Program-made: the position numbers and the translations under genes
Shown: in pieces, positions 1 to 11,202 of the stretch
Layout: every line of letters starts with the position of its first letter
Position numbering within the stretch: the first letter of the stretch is position 1
Notes under the pieces: generated by a model
Databases searched by the model: none
Told to the model about the DNA's origin: nothing
What the model saw: only the letters and a program-made list of their open reading frames with translations
Origin: Agriotes lineatus
Lineage: Eukaryota; Arthropoda; Insecta; Coleoptera; Elateridae
Assembly: GCA_940337035.1 (NCBI GenBank)
Contig: OW679203.1
Span: 78,445,061 to 78,509,060, forward strand
DNA: 64,000 nt
Direction: 5' to 3'

Positions 1-967
1 AGAAAAATTTGAGATGTCAAATAAAACACCCATTAGTTCATTAAAAGGTCGTAAATGTAATTTCAAGATTGATATATAAGCCATAAACCACACGTGTTGA
101 GCAGAAACTCTTTCTCGCAAGCTTGGCCAAAAATTGGTCACGCTGTCTCCATCCCCGTAGCGCTTCAGTAAAACACATTGCCGAATTAATCACCTGCTAC
201 ATTTTTAATCAATAGTTGCAAACATCTCATTATGCCCTACCAGAATCGGCTTTCAGATCTTTTAAAAAGGTCTTGCATAGTATTCTGCAAGAATTTCTTC
301 AGTTCTACGCAAGTTGTGTAGTTTTTGCAGAGTGTATTTACATTTTGTGACCACGACGGTTCTAATTTCCGGAGATATCTTCTCAATCCGCTCTGCGTTA
401 TTTAATTTACAAAACCCATCAAAACTCACTTAATAAGGAGTAGGTACCGGAGTTTTGTATCGTATAGCGGCACTTCCTGGTTTTTCTGCACAGGGGACCA
501 GACACGTTAGGCCAAAATGAACAGTTTTTTGAAAAATCCTTTTTATCGCTCAGGTTCAAACTCGAGATAACTCGAATAAGAATCCAGAGCTCTTACCACT
601 GTGCAACCGAGTTTTTATTTAAGTAGATTAACAATGGGTACTTCTTTTTAATTATCTTGCAAGGTACCCCAATTCATACACACTTTTCTTCATTATTTAT
701 TTTTGTATACAATTTGCAGTTCCTCTTTTATTTTTATTTTTATGGTTTTGTTATTTCAAGTAGGAGGATCAAGTACTGTCATCTATTTGGGGCTTAATAC
801 TTTTCTACACTACTATGAACTTCACATTAAAGTGTTATGGTCCTTAGAATATTCGATATCTATTTACTTGAATACTTAATTACATTTAATTATGCAGAAT
901 GCGTTAATACTTATCTACCCTATATATTTTATCATTTCGATTGTTAAGTAAGTGAAAGCATACTCAC
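1..967. other. AT-rich non-coding stretch
   Basis: I see no reading frame, repeat or RNA structure that I can support here. If the minus-strand exon at 968-1039 is real, its intron starts at this edge and the next exon would lie in or beyond this stretch. I could not pick one out. Confidence 0.4.
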
Positions 968-1039
968 GTTGAATTGCGTTAGGTTATCACTCCATTCTTC
1001 GTCTGTAGGCTCAACTACTGGTGGTACTCTTTCATCCAT
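968..1039 (-). CDS. possible first coding exon of an unknown gene
   Basis: Read on the minus strand, an ATG at 1037-1039 opens a 24-codon frame rich in Asp, Glu and Pro (starting MDERVPPVVEPTDEEW) that ends at AAC followed directly by GTGAGT, a strong splice donor. The acidic composition, clean frame and good donor together suggest a real first exon of a gene running off the left edge. I do not recognise the protein. The exon is short, so chance is a serious alternative, and no second exon was found within the 967 bases available. Confidence 0.35.
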
Positions 1040-2149
1040 TTCCCTTCCCAAAGTAAAATGCGAATTTAAAGCAAGCCTTACGAACCTAGGCAAATATCTT
1101 TACCTATAATAGTCACAAAAAATGCTAAACGTTTTAATTAAGGTAGCTAAGACAGTCTAGTATAATACAGTAAAATATAACAGTAAGTAGTGGAGAGATA
1201 GCGAATACGTCATGTGAGCTTTCTGAGTAGGAATCTTCCAAGCCAAATATCAAGGGTGACGGTTGGAACATTTTTTAGATAACATTGTTATAGTATCCAG
1301 TATTGAATACACAGATTTTGATTTTACATTTGCAATTTCATAGTTTGTAGCACGTGTTTTATAAAATAGACAAATTCATAAAATAGTAATTAGCTCAAAA
1401 CCGTTTATTTAAGTAAATTTATTTTAATACTGGTATAAGTGTTAGTACTAGAATGCCTCTTTTAGCTTTGGCGAACTCAATTAAATTTATTATGGTACTT
1501 ACGTGTTTTGGGTTTTCTTGCATAAGATTTTTGATTGAGTAGTAAACCAATACCTGCAAATATTGTCTCGGATTTTATCACAGAACATTCCATAATGATA
1601 CAAGATTGAAGAAATATGAAACGCAATCGATTAAATGCAAAGCCTGTGATGTAGCTATAGAGGATAGTGCTCCTAGCGTCCTTCGAAGTAATCCGTCTCG
1701 ATCTCTACGGTGCTTTGAAGTCCCGAAATGTGTGTTCATTTCGCTAAATGTCGTCTACGTCATTCACGTTCCGTGTCTGACGCCCAATCTACAACAACTT
1801 GTTTAGCAGCATGCACAGCGTACCACACGAGCCCTGGTACAGGACGCCACTTTAGCTATTCATAGACAAGAGTTACAGCTACAGTTTGCATACCATTCGG
1901 AAATATACAGTTCTTACAGTGTCCGTAGAGGTGTCAGTACCGTTTCATATTTTTTCAACCTTGTATAGGTCACTATTAATGATTATTGTAAAGTAGAAAA
2001 TTACAAATAAAAAAATCTAAGAAGTAGTCAAAGCTGTTACGATACTTTTGGAGTGTCCCCCGTAGTATTGAACCTCTGCTAGCTGAATTCTGAACTTGAA
2101 TATTTATGGTTGGCTTTTGTCAATGTTTGCATACTTTAAACTAGGTATA
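1040..2149. other. non-coding stretch
   Basis: AT-rich sequence upstream of the possible minus-strand exon. It holds only short open frames without recognisable motifs. If that exon is real, its promoter would lie here, but I see no convincing core promoter. Confidence 0.35.
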
Positions 2150-4435
2150 ATTAGCTGTATCTTATTTTTAATTATTTTCCCATAATTATCAAGCAGTTTG
2201 GCAAGCAACTCCTCGAATAATTACTCATATTTTACAAACTAAATTTATTTAGGTCATATTCCTACAGATATTTGTATATGGCGCTTAGGCAACCCCTGTT
2301 ACAAATTATTCTGCACTATTCTATTTGTTGCTAGATAAAGGATATCACTTCTTGCAGTCAAATTTTTCAGGCTGTTTTTTTCGCATCTTCTGGCCCAAAA
2401 ATTTTGGAAAGTTTTGATAACTGGTAGCTGGTGGAATTTTTGAGGTCTTTCCCATTTTAAACTTGGTGCAGGCTGCTAGTGCCTCGGCCGTGTGCTTAAA
2501 TTTTTGAGCTAATTAGTATAGCTCAGCTCCGTTTTGATTTTTCGGAGGATCTGAAAAAGCACATGTGCCCTTAAGACGTTCGTATTTGATTTGGTTATAC
2601 GTACGTCCTTCGCAACTGCGGATTCGTCTGAGGCCAGCATTGCTTCTGCCCTTTCTTCTGGCTCAATTCCAGCGTGAGGTAAGATAAGGCCAGTTTCTTC
2701 TTATTCGGGACTTATTTGGGCGTTGTGCGTTATAGCCATTTACTGCCGGATGCCATTCATTCCCTGTGGGATTCGATTTGCTGTGGATTTCGATTTACTG
2801 TGGGACTGGATTTACTGCCGGATGCCATTCATTCCCTGTGGGATTCGTTTTGCTGTGGATTTCGGTTTGCTGTGGATTTGGATTTGTTGTGGGATGCCAT
2901 TTCCTGTCGGCTACGACCTTGGGAGAGTTCGGACGCTTCCTGCGAGAGGTTGAACTCCCCCCTGAAGAGGCTTAGCATTCCTTGTTCGGCTGCACTCTGC
3001 GGGCATCCCAAACCGTCGATTTGGGCCCCTGAAACTATCGAGTTGTCAAGGAGCTCTACAAATTCCCTGGAAGCTACGCTGGAGGGCGTAGCACCGCACT
3101 CACCTGTGATACAATCACCGCTTCCTAGGTCCGCTGGGCCTCCCGCTGTATCTGCCGGAACCTCCATTGCTTCTGCCGTCCTCGGCCGCCCCCGCACGCC
3201 ACAGGTTAGAAGCCGACATGTTTTTACTACAGGCAAGAATCTGATATAGCTATTTGCGCCTGGTGTATTTTATAGTCAGTTAATAGTATCTCGTCTCGTT
3301 AATAGTTAGGACATGTGCGATAATTTTTGGCATAGCAACGCTTCGTCTAGTTAAGTTATTAGTGCATGCTTTTGTATAGATCTGATGCGTTATTATAATA
3401 GGGCTTTTGCAAATTTCGAGCATCCATTTTGTGCATTTGAGTGAGCTTCTCCGAAACATTAATCGAGCTTACCTGACTTTGTGAAGGCAGCTCTGCGGTT
3501 TGTTTAATGCACAGATATTTATATTTAATTTCGCCGGCCGCCGCGCCCCATCGAGCTCCCCTGCAAATCGTATGTTAGATCTTTCGTTTAATTACTTCAG
3601 ATTTAGGGTTGTACTCACGGCTCGTTGCCTGCGGTTTGTTTAATATACAGATATTTATATTTATTTTCGTCGCCATTTGCGTGTCAGCCGCCTGACGTTT
3701 GCAGTTTAAGTTCTTGCCTAATAACTAATCTCGGGTTAGTAACGGCTGTGTCGCAAGGCCCGCCGCCGGTAGAATAATTGTCAATTCCGAGTTATTGTAC
3801 TTTATTTGCGAGTCCTTACGTAGGTACAAGTTTGCCGAAGGTTTATTCAAGCGATTGCTTTAGCGTTCATTTATGCACCTGATGTATTTCTACTAAAAAA
3901 ACTGCTCTGTTACTATATGGCCATAAACCCTCGTAGTTTTTGACATTAGAAATTTTGGAATAATTACTTAGGATCTTTCTGAGCTGATATTCGGGGTCTC
4001 GCATCAGCTGAGCGCTTGCATAACCTGGCTCTGCTTTGCCCTGCCTCACGGGGTCTATTCTAGTTTTTTTTTTGTAAGTCAATATTCGATACGCTTCCTC
4101 TAAACCTCGCGTTATTTTATTTTATGCTCGAAATGTTTTAGTGCCTTAGCCTACTCATATATATTAATAGCCCCCTTTATTGTCTTTTTTTTATGTACTT
4201 GTATTTAGTTTATATTTTTGAAAATCTAGTATTGTCGATGATTAGCAATATTCTTTTTTTTTTTATCTATACTTATATGTTTGCGGGTTTGCGATGCACT
4301 ATAGTATCTACCAATGTTTAAAATAAAGCTGTGATCTATTCATTGGTTGTTGATTTGCTTATTTTTGACTTGCTGGTTTTTATCTTCGACCTTGTGTAAG
4401 GTCCGGCACAAGGAATTGGATCTGAGTCTAGGACC
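2150..4435 (+). repeat. LTR-like region, copy 1 (diverged)
   Basis: This block resembles 8891-10666 in scattered but collinear stretches: a TTAGGCAACCC motif near 2285 (8943 in copy 2), a CCAAAAATTTTGGAA-type segment near 2395, an AGCTCnnnTTTTnnGGAGGATnTG segment near 2530, and a CACTATAG segment near 4297. It contains an AATAAA signal near 4322 and ends just before a primer-binding-like site, as an LTR would. Open frames inside it (for example 2716-3249) are made by a 72-bp tandem repeat and are not believed to be genes. It may be one very long LTR or several degraded pieces; the left border is not defined. Confidence 0.4.
2739..2910 (+). repeat. 72-bp tandem repeat, about 2.4 copies
   Basis: Units starting TTTACTGCCGGATGCCATTC begin at 2739 and 2811, and a shortened third unit starts at 2883. 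Each unit contains shorter internal echoes of CTGTGGATTTCG. The array lies inside LTR-like copy 1 and creates spurious open frames in several phases. Confidence 0.75.
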
Positions 4436-4580
4436 TGGCGCCCACTTCTTTTTTCTGTATTCTCTTTTAGCATAGCTGGAACCCTGCGACCCTCGCGGCG
4501 AGCTAGCCCAATTAGGCCGATAGTTACCAGCCGGCAAAATAACCAATATAACTTTCGCCAAAAGGTAAGGCCGACCGTCT
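4436..4580 (+). repeat. primer-binding-like site and shared leader, copy 1
   Basis: TGGCGCCCA at 4436-4444 looks like a retroelement tRNA primer-binding site placed right after an LTR. The following 130 bases (AGCTGGAACCC, CGAGCTAG, TAGGCCGA, AACTTTCGCCAA, AGGTAAGG) match 10667-10800 clearly. The GTAAGG at the end could be a splice donor. No gag or pol follows, so this is a truncated copy. Confidence 0.5.
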
Positions 4581-7500
4581 ATCTTCCCTTACAAAGCCCA
4601 GTAGCTAATACGAAGAATAAATGTAAAACAGTAACATGTTTAGAATACATACTATACCAGTACCTATTATAAAGTTGTAAATTTGATAAAAGGGCAGCAA
4701 TAACGATAACATTTTATAATTGATTAAGGGATTAACATTGAAGATGGGCTAAATGAAGAATTCTGGGGCATTAAAGGAAGCAACGGGTACATTAACCATA
4801 TCGAAAGCGTTGCAGTTCTTATCTTTGAAAAGATTCAAACTTCAAGAAATAGTTGTCTGAAGATTTATTCAATACTTTTAGTGAGCATTACGGATTACCA
4901 CTGTATAACTGAATAATCCTAAACTAGGAAGTATACAGCATTTACTGCTATAAGAATGACAATGGATATTACTAAGTTTTACTTACATATAATGCAAAAA
5001 ATCAATTTTAAGAGGCACATGTTATTTGGATCTTACACAACTTTAATATACTTTAACAATTGAGCATTTAATTTATTGATTGGTTTAAACGAATTATGTA
5101 ACTGCATTAAGTGGATTCGTCGTAGCACTTGTTAAAGCCATAATGCACATACGAGTAAACCGCAATACAACTGCATCAATGTTTTACATGTTAATAATAT
5201 ATTGAATGCCAAGTGTGTGTTTGAAATATCTGTGTCAAAATGATTGCTGATTGTATGGCGACATCTTGAAATAGACATATTACCGTTGGTATAGATTAAC
5301 ATTTATTGACATTCAAATTATAGCTTTCATTGCATCTAAAACTATTTACAGTAAAATGGTATTTTATAAACATATATTATATGCTTGAAGCTCAAGGTTT
5401 TTATATTCAGAAGACCCAAAAATGTTCATTAAACTAGATCTTATAAAATTATTCTCACATATCGCTGTAGAGCAAAAACACTATGTTAGCTTTTTCCTGC
5501 CCCTTAGTATAATCCGAGAGCCAGTTAGATATGAGCAATCCTCAGGGACACTTCGGTAACGTAATTAGGTTGACTTATTGCACATAAGGAGGAGAATGTT
5601 TCTTTGCTGGCATCACGACTACCACAGCTGACTGCATGTTGTTCTGGGAGCGTTGAATTAACAACCGTAGATATTTTCGGTAAAAGATATTGACGCAGAT
5701 TATGAAACAGAAAGAGGGATTCATTTGAATATTGAAAAAGTCAGGTAACAATTTGAAAAGCGATTGAATGCCTAGAACAAAAAACATATACCGCGGAGGA
5801 GCACAAATACGACGAAGGGACGATATGCATAACTAGTACTGGTATTTTACTGTATCGGTGAAATGTTTAAGAGAAATATTTTTTACTTTCTACGTCATTC
5901 ATTTAAAAAAAAGTTAAACCGTCATTGCGTTGGAGGTAGCAGATAAAATACATTAACAACACACTTTTGCACATCCAAACTGAGTAAATAGAAAAATTAC
6001 AGTAACTATACCCTTTTTGAGAAATTGCACTTTTAATCAATGGAACGACATATTACAACCCTAAAGGTTGCCCAAACTAGCTCATTGGGATGGTAGGCTT
6101 CGTTGCCTGCGATGCCAGCGATGTGCTCGACTAATTACACCAGGAAAAACTTTTTCACGGCGGCGATTGATATGTGTGCTCTGTTCCAAGATTTAGATTC
6201 CTGAAAAGTTTAGCTTACTTCATGAATATGCAAAATTACACATTACTGTACAAAATTAAATCGTACAGCAGATTCTAGAACGTTATTATGATGAAATTTA
6301 TAAAAAATACATCCAAGCGTGCCCAAATGGTAACAAAACAATCCCTAAGAATTCTACCTGCTCGTGACGTTAGAATACAATTGAAAATAGCAACTGCGTC
6401 AATTATCAAATGTAGTTAACAAACTACATTTGTAATACTTTTACTTTGTGGTCTTCTTTTTTTCATTCCTCACTGTGACGTTAAGTTTTGTAGCAGGCCG
6501 CCCATCTACAGTTGTTTCTGAATAGATCTTTTCTAACCTAGGATGTTAGAGCTTTGCTACCAAAGCTTTAATCTTATATTTCAAACAGAAAGCAATTAAC
6601 TTCCAGACTACCTGAGCAGTTTCGAAGGCTCGCTAACATGCAAGAAAAGCGGCTGAATTCTACTACGAAATGTGATTATTTACTTAGAATGCCAATAAAT
6701 CTTTGTAAGCGACGAATTTGCTCAGTTGGGCGAAAACTCATAAACACAATACAACGGTATCCAATCACTAGTTTACCCGAAATAAAAATTACATAGACCG
6801 TATCGATCAGGGTGCAATAATCAATAACACATATTACAATAACATCACATATAATTACCCAATAAAATATGAGGTACAAATACTAGTATAAAATGTATGG
6901 TGGTTTAGTACAGTTGCACACATAAATAAATCACAGTTATTATACTACATAATATTACGCAATGTTCTGCTATCACAGATCATAAATAAATTCTACCGTC
7001 AGTCTAACGCCAAGGAATTTGGTGGCGTGAAACAGACACTAGGCACACGTTTAGGTGAATATAATTATTTTAAAGCCAAAACTAACACTTGCTGGGCCCC
7101 TTGAAGGAAAACGAAAACGAAAAATTCAGCAAGGTAAAACGTTAGCAGATCTGAATGATCCGGCTTCCTCGGGAGTTCCTTACTTAGCTCGAATCTCTAG
7201 GTAACAACCCCTAGAGCAGCGCCAGCTAGCACAGATTTCAGTCATAGGCCTATCGACGCCAAGCACATGGATTGCTGTCAACCAATACCATAAAGAACAG
7301 CAAGCAGCCAAACTTTACACCGAGCATCCATCTGAAGCTTAGGGTATCGCTAGACGGACGGGAAAATTTACCAACAGGCATGAGGTAGCTATGCCGGAAT
7401 TTCACTATGCGGGAATTGTTGCAAGATCAAACCATAATCACACTACCTAGTTCGAGCAGAAAGAGGATGCGAAATGAGATTACCTTACCCCGTGACCTAA

Positions 7501-7944
7501 GACGGGCAACCACGTGTCGCGTCAAACGATCTAATTAGTCAAAAAATCCGTCAACGACGAGGAGTCAATCAGTGCCAAAAGCCCCTCACAATCGGGTGTG
7601 CAGACAAAACTTACATAGCACTAGGCAAACTGAATTACATGACCAAGGTTGGTTCGCTTACGACAGCTGACACCGACAAGTGAAGACAGCAGAAAAGGAC
7701 GACTTGAAGCCAGGGCCCGTTGAAAAAATTGTCTATTATGTCATATCCTACCACAGAAACTGGGCGAAACAACGATTCGCGGGTGGTCGAACGTCAAATC
7801 GTAGACCAGCTTTACCACAACTCGGCTTTTGAACATTTTGAGTCGAATTTTAAGTGGTTAAAGCTTAATAAGTTTGACGAACTAGCCTTTTAACTTAGCT
7901 TGTTTTTTTTTAAGACTAGTCGCCCGAAAACTGAATTAGTTTCT
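4581..7944. other. long non-coding stretch
   Basis: 3.4 kb of AT-rich sequence. The longest frames are about 70 codons, without recognised motifs, and the two strands look equally random. I see no gene, RNA or well-defined repeat here. Confidence 0.4.
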
Positions 7945-8178
7945 TTATTCAGAAAATTGTATCCATTCGCTGATGCAAAGCGCACTGGGGACATTGCATA
8001 CTGGTTGAGGTGGAAAATTGCAAGGCAGTGTTTCATTGTTTCGGAACATACAAATGGGTCCATTTTCTGCCCTATCGACCTCTTCGAATTCCGGCGGGCA
8101 GTTACACTTATGTATCACTCTTGTTTGTTCGCTGATATGAACAAATATTACGAAAAATATTGAAAAAACATGAATCAT
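7945..8178 (-). CDS. small secreted Cys-rich protein, hypothetical
   Basis: A 77-codon minus-strand frame starts with a hydrophobic segment (MIHVFSIFFVIFVHIS) that looks like a signal peptide, followed by a segment with six cysteines: CNCPPEF, then single Cys before MFRNN, in LPCNF, PVCNV and ALCIS. The run of Cys and Pro after a signal-like start is unusual for a random frame in this AT-rich region. I do not recognise the family. It could be a small secreted peptide gene or one exon of one. No neighbouring exon or promoter could be assigned, so chance remains possible. Confidence 0.35.
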   Translation of the reverse strand: MIHVFSIFFVIFVHISEQTRVIHKCNCPPEFEEVDRAENGPICMFRNNETLPCNFPPQPVCNVPSALCISEWIQFSE

Positions 8179-8890
8179 TGTTCAAAGTTCGGTAAATACG
8201 TTTTTTCTGTAATGTAGAACGTAATTGGTACATCCATAATTTGCTCTTTATGTGCAGGTAATAAACAACCAAAATATATACGGTTTCAAAATATTAATTA
8301 CCAAACGATATGCCTAATTTATTGGTAAATAATAGTAAAACCTGTGCCAAAATAGTGTTTTTATCAAATTTCTGTATTGTATAAAATTTTCCAACTACTT
8401 TCATTTTCTCTTCGAATAATATATCTAGAGTCGCTTACGTAACACTACAGATAAGCACTTTCCTAACGTTGTCTTTTTCAAAACAAGAAGGTATTTGGCA
8501 GTTTTGGAGGGGTTCTTCGGGCAGGTGTACACATCGAATTGGCGGTCATTCGCCAATCAGCGCAAGCCAAAGTCCGGATCGGGACGGCGGGCCTGTCTCG
8601 CTTGTCAGGATCATGCGGCTGTTACGGGTTCGTAGGAAAGCCTTCTCTGGCTGAAGGCGGCTTTAGCTAAGATCAGAGGGTGTAAGGCTGTTGGCTCTTC
8701 TAGTTGGAGCTGACTACACCGGTCACTGGACTTAAGTACCTTCGACAGGCCGAGATGGAATGGTATCTAGAGGTGTAGGTCACCTTAATGGCGTATTTAA
8801 GAAGCCACGACCCTCTGAAGCTATTCGACATTCGTGTGTGTTAAGCTCATTTTGTAGTTTCGCATGCAATATTTGAAATAATTAATTAGA
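8179..8890. other. non-coding stretch
   Basis: No gene seen. A GC-richer patch at about 8500-8830 may belong to the LTR-like block that follows, but it has no clear partner in copy 1. Confidence 0.3.
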
Positions 8891-10666
8891 TTCTATTTTT
8901 CACATTTATGTTTAAATATTTAGTACATTTTCCCCTACATGGTTAGGCAACCCTAGTTACAACTTTAATCAGTTCAGAAATTTACAGTTTTATGCTTATC
9001 AGCTTGGGCCACAGGCAGGCATTCCTATGGTTTTTCTTCCATTTCCAAATTTTGGAACCCTTGATAACCTGATATTGTGGATTGCTTTCGGCAAACTTTC
9101 ATTCTATTCCATCCCCGATTCGGTAGAAAGAGGTTGCTGACCTGGGTTTCTTGCTTCATTAAGCTTTGATATAGCTAGCTCTATTTGGGAGGATTTGAGG
9201 CATCGTAATCCCCTGAACGTCAAGGTAATTGTTTGTGTGATATTACCCTGGTTCGCCACGCATTTGCGGATTTGTTGGGCCTTCTCTTCGATGGCACCGC
9301 ATACAAGGCTGTTTGCCACAATCAGGTTACAGTCGGCTTCTTCTCCTTAGCTCCGTTGTGTACCTAGAAATTTGTATCTTTAGCCTTGTTTTCTACCTGG
9401 GATAATTTTCGATTTGGAGTGATTTATTCTGCATGGGACCATGCTGTGTAAGTGCGATCTTACGAGGTAACCATACCTGCAGCCAGTAGCTGTGGATATC
9501 TCCCCTTGGCATCGCTGTTCCTGAGACGAGAGGCTCCCGTAGCCCGTTGCGAGGCCATCTTCATGGCACGTACCCACCCTCCAGCTGCTTGATTGCCACA
9601 TTAACCACCTCTGTACCTCGTTCTGGTTATGCCTGGAAGGTTTTGTAGTGTTATAATTATGTATCGCTGTGCATGACGTATATATTTGGTATAATAGCTT
9701 TTGTTTTATGATTTGTGATTTATCTGCGTAATTATGTCTTTGATTATTATTTGGAGTACTTACCGGTTATTTCGGCAGCCATTTTTGATTGCATTAATTT
9801 ATTGCTCGGTCGCTTAAGTAATCAGTTTACCTGTACGTAACCTCTTAGTAGTATTTTAACCTCGCTTCTTTTTGCATAATTTTATCTGTCAGATGCCGTG
9901 ACTGTGTTACCGCCAGCGGGAATATTGTTGAGATTAATTTGTGTCGCCCGCTTCTAAATTAACTTCTTCATTCGGGTTACGAATGAACGCAAGTGAATTG
10001 CTTAATATATCATAGAACTTAATATGAGTTTCTTATAGTACATAACAATCTTTGCGAGGCCTTTCAAAATGACGCGTACCACCTCGTCTAAATTTTTGAT
10101 TACCACAAAAACTAAATTAAGTAGGCCAACCCTCGGGGTTGATCGCTGCCGGCTCTTTACATTTGCGCTGTTCTCACCCAGGTTCCGTCTTGGGCCGCAC
10201 TCTGCTTCACAGATTTATTTAGACATACCACGTGAGGTGTGGATCTCTGCTTCACAGAGACTGCGTTTGAATTGAAAGTCAGTTATGCCCTTGAGTTTAT
10301 TTAATTGGTATATGAATACGAAGTACAACTAGGTGGTTACTAAGCATCTAACGCTCCTTTGGCTAATTTCGGTTTGCGCAGCACTGCTCTTTTTAATAGG
10401 TCGAATTTGTTGTGATACTCGTAAGATATGTGATGAACTTGCTGTGATATATTTGTCGATTTGTTGGTCTGTTTATATATTTTTAGTATGAGTTTATATG
10501 TGAATTTATTTGTGATCTTATGTTGTGATTTGGGTACGCACTATAGAACCTGAAATTGAAGCAGTAAATAAATTTCGTTACTATATCGTTTTAGTATTAT
10601 CGGTGTTAGCTTGGTGTATCTTAACCTTGGGGAGGCCGACCCAAGTATTTGTCTGCGTCGAGGACA
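8891..10666 (+). repeat. LTR-like region, copy 2 (diverged)
   Basis: Collinear with 2150-4435 through the same short conserved stretches (GGTTAGGCAACCC near 8941, AAATTTTGGAACCCTTGATAA near 9048, GAGGATTTGAGG near 9190, GCACTATAGAACCT near 10538). It ends immediately before TGGCGCCCA. The two copies are far too diverged to be the paired LTRs of one recent insertion, and both are followed by a primer-binding-like site, so they look like two old 5' ends. Confidence 0.4.
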
Positions 10667-10800
10667 TGGCGCCCATTCTCTTAGTATCTCTTTCAACTTT
10701 TCTGGAACCCCGACCCTCATGACGAGTTAGCCATCCTAGGCCGACATTTACTAGCTGGAAAAATACCCAGTACAACTTTCGCCAACAGGTAAGGGCCGCC
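10667..10800 (+). repeat. primer-binding-like site and shared leader, copy 2
   Basis: TGGCGCCCA at 10667-10675 is followed by the same leader as 4436-4580 (TCTGGAACCCCG, CGAGTTAGCC, TAGGCCGA, ACTAGCTGG, AACTTTCGCCAACAGG, TAAGGGCC). No retroviral-type gene follows. Confidence 0.5.
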
Positions 10801-10821
10801 CTTCGCCATCCTGCGTTACAC

Positions 10822-11202
10822 GTGCAAGTTATAAGTGATTGGTCTATGGCTATGACACTAGGACAAAAGCTTAGTCCTCTCAATGGAAAGCTTCAGAAAA
10901 AGAAAAGCCAAAGGCAGCTTATTAAAGTCGCAGAAATATCACTGCTTTTGACCATAAACTTATTTGCCATGAGTAGGCTCTATAAGTTCAGAAGGTGGAC
11001 ACTGGACAAGGAATGCTACCTGAAAATCTTGAGGAGATTGAGAGGTGCAGTTTACACGCGCGCCTCCATTTGGTCGTATACAAGATTTTTTAGAGAAATA
11101 TGTATTTCATACTCCTTGCGATGTCCTACCGTTCCTAAATTAGAAATCTTCCTTGAAGTAGGGTGTCGTTGTTCTAGGATAGTAATTTTTTTTATAGTTT
11201 AA
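10822..11202 (+). pseudogene. possible mariner transposase fragment
   Basis: A 126-codon frame contains WTLDKECYLKILRRLRGAV near its middle, followed by a basic segment and Trp. This resembles the part of mariner-family transposases before the second catalytic Asp, where a Tyr-Tyr-Leu-x-x-Leu-Arg-Arg-Leu-Arg segment is typical. The upstream and downstream parts of the frame do not fit mariner, and no catalytic Asp motif is readable. If real, it is a short, frameshifted relic. Confidence 0.3.

Noticed and set aside
2716..3249. 177-aa frame near 3 kb
   Set aside because: Half of it is the 72-bp tandem repeat read through; overlapping frames are open in other phases too, and it lies in an LTR-like block.
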